From Streptomyces pyxinae (lineage in GTDB: Bacteria > Actinomycetota > Actinomycetes > Streptomycetales > Streptomycetaceae), in contig NZ_JANUGQ010000019.1 in assembly GCF_024756275.1 (NCBI RefSeq), positions 62,001 to 126,000 on the forward strand: a stretch of 64,000 nucleotides of DNA, given 5' to 3'. The notes beneath the pieces are model-generated. The model did not search any database, was not told the DNA's origin, and worked only from the letters and a program-made list of their open reading frames with translations. Both the position numbers and the translations under genes were made by a program. Positions 59,687-64,000 of this stretch are shown piece by piece; the first letter of the stretch is position 1; each line of letters opens with the position of its first letter.

Positions 59687-60673
59687 TCAGTTGTCGACGT
59701 GGGAGAGATGGGTGGCGTCGTAGCGGGGGCCGGCGATCTGCTCGGGTGGGGCGGCGGCCTCGATGGCGGTGAGGTCCTCGGGGGTCAGCTCGACGGTCAG
59801 GGCCACGAGGTTCTCCTCCAGGTTGCGCTGCCGCCGGGTGCCGGGGATGGGCACCACGTCGTCGCCCCGGTGCTGCACCCAGGCCAGGGCGAGTTGGCCG
59901 GTGGTGACGCCCTTGGCGGCGGCCGGCTCGGTCAGCCTGGCCACGATCGCCAGGTTCCGTTCGAGGTTGCCGTCGGCGAAGCGCGGCTGATTGCGCCGGA
60001 TGTCGTTCTCGGCCAGCTTCTCGACCGAGCCGTACTGGCCGGTCAGGAAGCCGCGGCCGAGCGGGGAGAACGGCACCAGGCCGATGCCGAGCTCGCGGCA
60101 GACCGGGGCGATCTCCGCCTCCAGGTCGCGGGTCCAGAGCGACCACTCGCTCTGGAGCGCGGTGATCGGGTGCACCGCGTGGGCCCGCCGGATGGTGGGC
60201 GCACCGGCCTCGGAGAGTCCCAGGTGGCGGACCTTGCCGGCCCGCACCAGCTCGGCCATGGCGCCGACGGTCTCCTCGATCGGCACCCCAGGGTCCACCC
60301 GGTGCAGGTAGTAGAGGTCGATGTGGTCCACCCCGAGCCGGCGCAGCGACGCCTCGCACGCCTGGCGCACATAGGCGGCGTCGCCCCGGATGCGGGTGGG
60401 TTCGCCCAGCCGGTTGGCGAAGCCGAACTTCGTGGCCGGCACCACCTCGTCGCGCCGCCCCGCGACGGCCCGGCCGACCAGCTCCTCGTTGTGCCCCGCG
60501 CCGTAGAAGTCGGCGGTGTCCAGCAGGGTCACCCCGAGATCGAGGGCGCGGTGCAGGGTCGCGATCGACTGGGCGTCGTCGGCGGCGCCGTAGGCGTGGC
60601 TCATGCCCATGCATCCGAGACCCTGTGCCGAGACGGCCAGCTCGCCCAGGTGCCGGGTGGGAACGTCGCTCAT
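59687..60673 (-). CDS. Aldo/keto reductase
   Basis: 328 residues, AKR (beta/alpha)8 barrel. The catalytic tetrad positions are Asp in LLDTADFYG, Tyr in the same segment, Lys in ATKFGF and His in YYLHRVDP. The C-terminal NADPH-binding segment is VPIPGTRRQRNLEENL. The ATG at 60673 follows GGAGG. A MerR-type promoter controls it, so it probably responds to electrophiles or metals. It interrupts the usual comEC-holA order together with the 81-residue gene. Confidence 0.92.
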   Translation of the reverse strand: MSDVPTRHLGELAVSAQGLGCMGMSHAYGAADDAQSIATLHRALDLGVTLLDTADFYGAGHNEELVGRAVAGRRDEVVPATKFGFANRLGEPTRIRGDAAYVRQACEASLRRLGVDHIDLYYLHRVDPGVPIEETVGAMAELVRAGKVRHLGLSEAGAPTIRRAHAVHPITALQSEWSLWTRDLEAEIAPVCRELGIGLVPFSPLGRGFLTGQYGSVEKLAENDIRRNQPRFADGNLERNLAIVARLTEPAAAKGVTTGQLALAWVQHRGDDVVPIPGTRRQRNLEENLVALTVELTPEDLTAIEAAAPPEQIAGPRYDATHLSHVDN

Positions 60674-60693
60674 CGTGCTGCCTCCTGACACTG

Positions 60694-60739
60694 GATCACG
60701 TGATCGGGACGCTAGGGGTTGGAGTGCGCTCCAAGTCAA
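60694..60739 (-). promoter_or_regulatory. MerR-family-type promoter and operator
   Basis: On the minus strand, TTGACT (60739-60734) and TAGCGT (60714-60709) are separated by 19 bases. The inverted repeat ttggag-tgcg-ctccaa (60719-60734) sits between them. This long spacer with an internal dyad is diagnostic of MerR-family activators. A second perfect palindrome gatcacgtgatc lies at 60694-60705 near the transcript start. Confidence 0.75.
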
Positions 60740-60831
60740 CCCCCGGCCCCCGGTGAGCCGAGGGCGGAGGCCCGGTGCGCTCCCGGCCGCCCGGGGCGGG
60801 GCGGTGAACCGGGGTTGGGGAGAATGGGGCG

Positions 60832-61077
60832 GTGAGCGATGTGAGACATGTACTCGTGCTGCCCGACCGCGATGCCGCCGAGGAGGCCGCGGAGGCGCTG
60901 GGGGACCGCTTCGGGATCGCCGAGGAGCCCCAGCTCGTGCGGGACGCGCTGGCCGGGGAGGACGACGCCGAGGACGCCCAGTGGCTGGTGGTCGTGGAGG
61001 ACCCGCGGGGCACGCTGGCCGCCGCCGAGCTGGACGCGTTCGCGGCCGAGTGGGACGGCTGGCGCGAGGAGCAGTAG
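60832..61077 (+). CDS. Small acidic conserved hypothetical
   Basis: 81 residues, strongly acidic. A compact alpha/beta pattern is visible: VRHVLVLPDRDAAEEAAEAL, a central helix, VVVEDPRGTLAAAELDAFAAEWDGW. GGGGAG lies before the GTG. It is divergent from the aldo/keto reductase. No function recognised. Confidence 0.72.
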   Translation: MSDVRHVLVLPDRDAAEEAAEALGDRFGIAEEPQLVRDALAGEDDAEDAQWLVVVEDPRGTLAAAELDAFAAEWDGWREEQ

Positions 61078-61324
61078 GCCGGGGGCGAATCGGTACGAAC
61101 CCGAGGCCGGGCCGTACCGGTGCCCCACCTCCGGGCCGTACGGCTCCGGGCCCGTACCCCGCCGACCCGGGTGGCCGGGCCCGTACCCCCGCCGGCTCCG
61201 GTGTCCGGGCCCGTACGGACCTCGCCCGGCTCGTACGGCTCGGCCCGCCCGGGCCGTACCGGTGCCGCGCCTCCGGGCCGTACGGCGGCCGGGGTGTCGG
61301 TGGCGCGTGGGATGCTGGTGGGCG

Positions 61325-62311
61325 ATGGCCAGCAACAAGAAATCGACCGACGACCCCCTCTCCGCCGTCACCCTCGCGGTCGGCCAGGAGGACCTGCTCC
61401 TCGACCGCGCGGTGCGGGAGGTGGTGGTGGCCGCCCGGGCGGCCGACGCCGACACCGATGTCCGCGACCTCACCGCCGACCAGCTCCAGCCCGGCGGCCT
61501 GGCGGAGCTGACCAGCCCCTCGCTCTTCGCCGAGCGCAAGGTGCTGGTCGTGCGGAACGCCCAGGACCTCTCCGCCGAGACGGTCAAGGAGATCAAGGCG
61601 TACCTCGCCGCCCCGGTCGAGGAGATCAGCCTGGTCCTGCTCCACCCGGGCGGCGCCAAGGGCAAGGGGCTGCTCGACGCGGCCCGCAAGGCGGGGGCCC
61701 GGGAGGTGGCCTGCCCCAAGGCCACCAAGCCGGCCGAGCGGCTCACCTTCGTACGCGGCGAGTTCCGCGCCCTGGGCCGGTCCGCCACCCCCGAGGCCTG
61801 CCAGGCGCTGGTCGACGCGATCGGCAGCGATCTGCGGGAGCTGGCGAGCGCGGTCTCGCAGCTCACCGCCGATGTGGAGGGCACCATCGACGAGGAGGTC
61901 GTGGGCCGCTACTACACCGGCCGCGCCGAGGCGTCGAGCTTCAATGTCGCGGACCGGGCGGTGGAGGGCCGGGCCGCCGAGGCCCTGGAGGCGCTCCGCT
62001 GGTCGCTCTCCACGGGCGTGGCCCCCGTCATGATCACCAGCGCCCTGGCGCAGGGCGTCCGGGCGATCGGCAAGCTCTCCTCGGCGCGCGGCGGCCGGCC
62101 CGCCGACCTCGCCCGTGAACTGGGCATGCCGCCCTGGAAGATCGACCGGGTGCGTCAGCAGATGCGCGGCTGGACCCCGGACGGGGTGGCCCTGGCCCTG
62201 CGGGCGGTCGCGGAGGCCGACGCCGGGGTCAAGGGCGGCGGGGACGACCCCGAGTACGCCCTGGAGAAGGCCGTCGTCACCATCGCCCGCGCGGCCCGCC
62301 TCCGCCGCTGA
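61325..62311 (+). CDS. holA: DNA polymerase III delta subunit
   Basis: 328 residues. The HolA clamp-loader arm has the LAVGQEDLLLDRAV start, SLFAERKVLVVRNA, a conserved DLRELASAVSQL helix, VGRYYTGRAEASSFNVADR and the C-terminal helical domain with ALAQGVRAIGKL. It loads the beta clamp as part of the clamp-loader complex. The ATG is preceded by GGTGGGCG. The usual comEC-holA-rpsT-lepA order is retained. Confidence 0.94.
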   Translation: MASNKKSTDDPLSAVTLAVGQEDLLLDRAVREVVVAARAADADTDVRDLTADQLQPGGLAELTSPSLFAERKVLVVRNAQDLSAETVKEIKAYLAAPVEEISLVLLHPGGAKGKGLLDAARKAGAREVACPKATKPAERLTFVRGEFRALGRSATPEACQALVDAIGSDLRELASAVSQLTADVEGTIDEEVVGRYYTGRAEASSFNVADRAVEGRAAEALEALRWSLSTGVAPVMITSALAQGVRAIGKLSSARGGRPADLARELGMPPWKIDRVRQQMRGWTPDGVALALRAVAEADAGVKGGGDDPEYALEKAVVTIARAARLRR

Positions 62312-62418
62312 AGCCCGCCACTCCGGGAAGCTTCCGATCCCGGCCATTCCGGGAGCCCCCCGGACCCGCCACCGGAAGCCCCCGCAGGCCCACGGGAAGC
62401 CCCGGGCCCCCGGGCACG

Positions 62419-62467
62419 CCGGAGGCCCCGGGCTCGTCCTGGGGAAGGACGGGCCCGGGGCCTCCGG
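62419..62467. terminator. Bidirectional terminator between holA and rpsT
   Basis: 21-bp stem with a single G-U pair (62419-62439 with 62447-62467) and a 7-base loop, between convergent genes. Confidence 0.88.
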
Positions 62468-62584
62468 GTCACGAAGTGGTGCGCCGCACCCGCGTGGCGA
62501 ACGCAGGCCGCGTGCGGCGCGGGAGTGCCGGCCGGGAGCGGATGAGAGGGCCCGCTTGATCCCTTCCGGCGATCACATCAGAGC

Positions 62585-62851
62585 TCAGCCCTGGAGGGAG
62601 GCAACCTTGGAGGCCAGCGCCGACTTCTTGTTGGCGGCGGCGTTCTTGTGGATGACACCCTTCGAGACGGCCTTGTCGAGCTTGCGGGACGCCTCGCGAG
62701 CGGCCACGGTGGCCTTCTCGGCGTCACCGGCGGCGACAGCCTCACGGGCCTTGCGGATCGCGGTCTTGAGCGACGACTTGACGGCCTTGTTGCGCAGGCG
62801 CGCCTTCTCGTTGGTCTTGTTCCGCTTGATCTGGGACTTGATGTTCGCCAC
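62585..62851 (-). CDS. rpsT: 30S ribosomal protein S20
   Basis: 88 residues, all-helical bS20: starts ANIKSQIKRNKTNEKARLRN after Met, with GVIHKNAAANKKSALASKV near the end. It is highly basic. It is transcribed opposite to holA and lepA from its own promoter at 62930-62959. Confidence 0.97.
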   Translation of the reverse strand: MANIKSQIKRNKTNEKARLRNKAVKSSLKTAIRKAREAVAAGDAEKATVAAREASRKLDKAVSKGVIHKNAAANKKSALASKVASLQG

Positions 62852-62929
62852 GAAAGAGCCTTTTCAGGTTCGTAAGGATTTTCTCGGTGCGTGCCCCGCC
62901 GCTGAGAGGGCCACGAGACACAGCCGTCC

Positions 62930-62959
62930 ACGGTAGCAGCCGTTCTCCCGGCGGCCCAA
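62930..62959 (-). promoter_or_regulatory. rpsT promoter
   Basis: On the minus strand TTGGGC (62959-62954), 18-base spacer, TACCGT (62935-62930). The leader is about 75 bases. Confidence 0.6.
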
Positions 62960-63088
62960 ACCGATCGCAGGTCGCCGTCCGTGGGACCATGGAGGCTGCG
63001 TACCCCTGTCGCCCCTGTCGCCGTATTCCCATCGCTGTCCGACCGACCCGAGCAGAGACGCCCGGCGCCTCAAGAATCAGGACCCCGC

Positions 63089-64000
63089 GTGCCCGCGATC
63101 CCTACCCACGTGCCCGAGCCGAGCCGTACCGACCCGGCGCTGATCCGCAACTTCTGCATCATCGCGCACATCGACCACGGCAAGTCGACGCTTGCCGACC
63201 GGATGCTCCAGCTGACCGGTGTGGTCGAGCAGCGGCAGATGCGCGCGCAGTACCTCGACCGCATGGACATCGAGCGCGAACGCGGCATCACGATCAAGTC
63301 GCAGGCGGTGCGGCTGCCGTGGGCCCCCACCGCGGGGCCGGCCCAGGGCAGCACGCACATCCTGAACATGATCGACACCCCCGGGCACGTCGACTTCACC
63401 TACGAGGTCTCCCGGTCCCTGGCCGCGTGTGAGGGCACCGTCCTGCTGGTGGACGCCGCCCAGGGCATCGAGGCGCAGACCCTCGCCAACCTCTACCTGG
63501 CGATGGAGAACGACCTCACCATCGTCCCGGTGCTCAACAAGATCGACCTGCCCGCCGCCCAGCCGGAGAAGTTCTCCGAGGAGCTCGCCAACCTCATCGG
63601 CTGCCAGCCGGAGGACGTGCTGAAGGTCTCCGCCAAGACCGGCATGGGCGTGGAGGCGCTGCTCGACCGGGTGGTCCGGGACGTTCCGGCGCCGGTCGGT
63701 GTCGCCGACGCCCCGGCCCGCGCGATGATCTTCGACTCGGTGTACGACTCCTACCGCGGCGTGGTCACCTACGTCCGGGTGGTCGACGGCAAGCTCAACA
63801 AGCGCGAGCGCATCCGGATGATGTCCACCGGCGCCACCCACGAGCTGCTGGAGATCGGCACCAACTCGCCCGAGATGCTGGCCGCCGACGGGCTGGGCGT
63901 CGGTGAGGTCGGTTATCTGATCACCGGGGTGAAGGACGTCCGCCAGTCCAAGGTCGGTGACACCATCACCGTCCAGACCAAGGGCGCCACCGAGCCGCTC
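63089..64000 (+). CDS. lepA: Elongation factor 4 (LepA), 3'-truncated by window edge
   Basis: First 304 codons. The GTPase P-loop AHIDHGKSTLADR (about 30-42), the ERGITIKSQAVRL switch I region, DTPGHVDF and LNKIDLPAA are all present, followed by the start of domain II. It back-translocates or remodels stalled ribosomes. The GTG at 63089 has AGGA 8 bases upstream, and the N-terminus carries a short extension (PAIPTHVPEPSRTDPAL) before the core. The frame is open to the window end. Confidence 0.96.
   Translation, partial: MPAIPTHVPEPSRTDPALIRNFCIIAHIDHGKSTLADRMLQLTGVVEQRQMRAQYLDRMDIERERGITIKSQAVRLPWAPTAGPAQGSTHILNMIDTPGHVDFTYEVSRSLAACEGTVLLVDAAQGIEAQTLANLYLAMENDLTIVPVLNKIDLPAAQPEKFSEELANLIGCQPEDVLKVSAKTGMGVEALLDRVVRDVPAPVGVADAPARAMIFDSVYDSYRGVVTYVRVVDGKLNKRERIRMMSTGATHELLEIGTNSPEMLAADGLGVGEVGYLITGVKDVRQSKVGDTITVQTKGATEPL

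Noticed and set aside
60848..61324. N-terminal extension of holA back to 60848
   Set aside because: The extra residues are Arg/Pro/Gly-rich without family similarity and overlap a better supported 81-residue gene in another frame.

Overview
The window is a high-GC actinobacterial chromosome segment, almost certainly Streptomyces. Third codon positions are nearly all G or C, many genes start with GTG or TTG, and the housekeeping gene order is rne ... rplU-rpmA-obg ... proB-proA ... nadD-(LCP protein)-rsfS ... leuS ... comEA-comEC-holA-rpsT-lepA. No integrase, transposase, CRISPR array or rRNA operon is visible.

Region 1 (2-2383) is the 3' part of an RNase E/G gene. Region 2 (about 3.0-20.9 kb) lies between rne and rplU and is a cell-surface polysaccharide locus. 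It encodes homologues of all five steps from UDP-GlcNAc to UDP-2,3-diacetamido-2,3-dideoxymannuronic acid (WbpA, WbpB, WbpE, WbpD, WbpI types). With them are a TarS-like GT2, three GT4 enzymes, a polyprenol-phosphate mannose synthase and a GT-C membrane transferase. One uncharacterised alpha/beta domain occurs as a stand-alone protein and fused to both ends of a GT4.

Region 3 (21.1-23.5 kb) is rplU-rpmA-obg behind a clear promoter and a structured leader. Region 4 (24.0-31.8 kb) is a second wall-polymer locus. It holds a GT4 with a C-terminal extension, a fused cytidylyltransferase-SDR enzyme of the CDP-ribitol-synthase type, a membrane-anchored TagF/TarL-like polymerase and a second TarS-like GT2. 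The two loci, plus the divergent LCP-type ligase at 40.4-42.4 kb, plausibly act together: activated precursors, glycosyl and polyol-phosphate transfer, then attachment to peptidoglycan.

Region 5 (31.9-43.7 kb) carries proB, a conserved hypothetical, proA, two adjacent membrane proteins sharing one N-terminal motif, an M48 protease, two tiny membrane proteins, nadD, the LCP protein, rsfS and a histidine phosphatase. Region 6 (44-50 kb) has two identical tRNA-Ala(GGC) genes flanking a pair of tiny zinc ribbons and a GT87-type transferase. It is followed by a two-gene redox operon, a ferric-reductase-like membrane protein plus a NuoF-like/ferredoxin fusion. Region 7 (50.2-64 kb) starts with a leucine-rich leader peptide and attenuator ahead of leuS, then degV, an orphan RelE/ParE-like protein, comEA-comEC, an aldo/keto reductase with a MerR-type promoter, holA, rpsT and the start of lepA.

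Regulatory signals seen include several perfect 16-21 bp terminator hairpins, several leaderless TANNNT-N6/7-start promoters, and two RNA segments with mutually exclusive pairings (leuS attenuator; upstream of the cytidylyltransferase). All functional calls come from motif reading without database searches.
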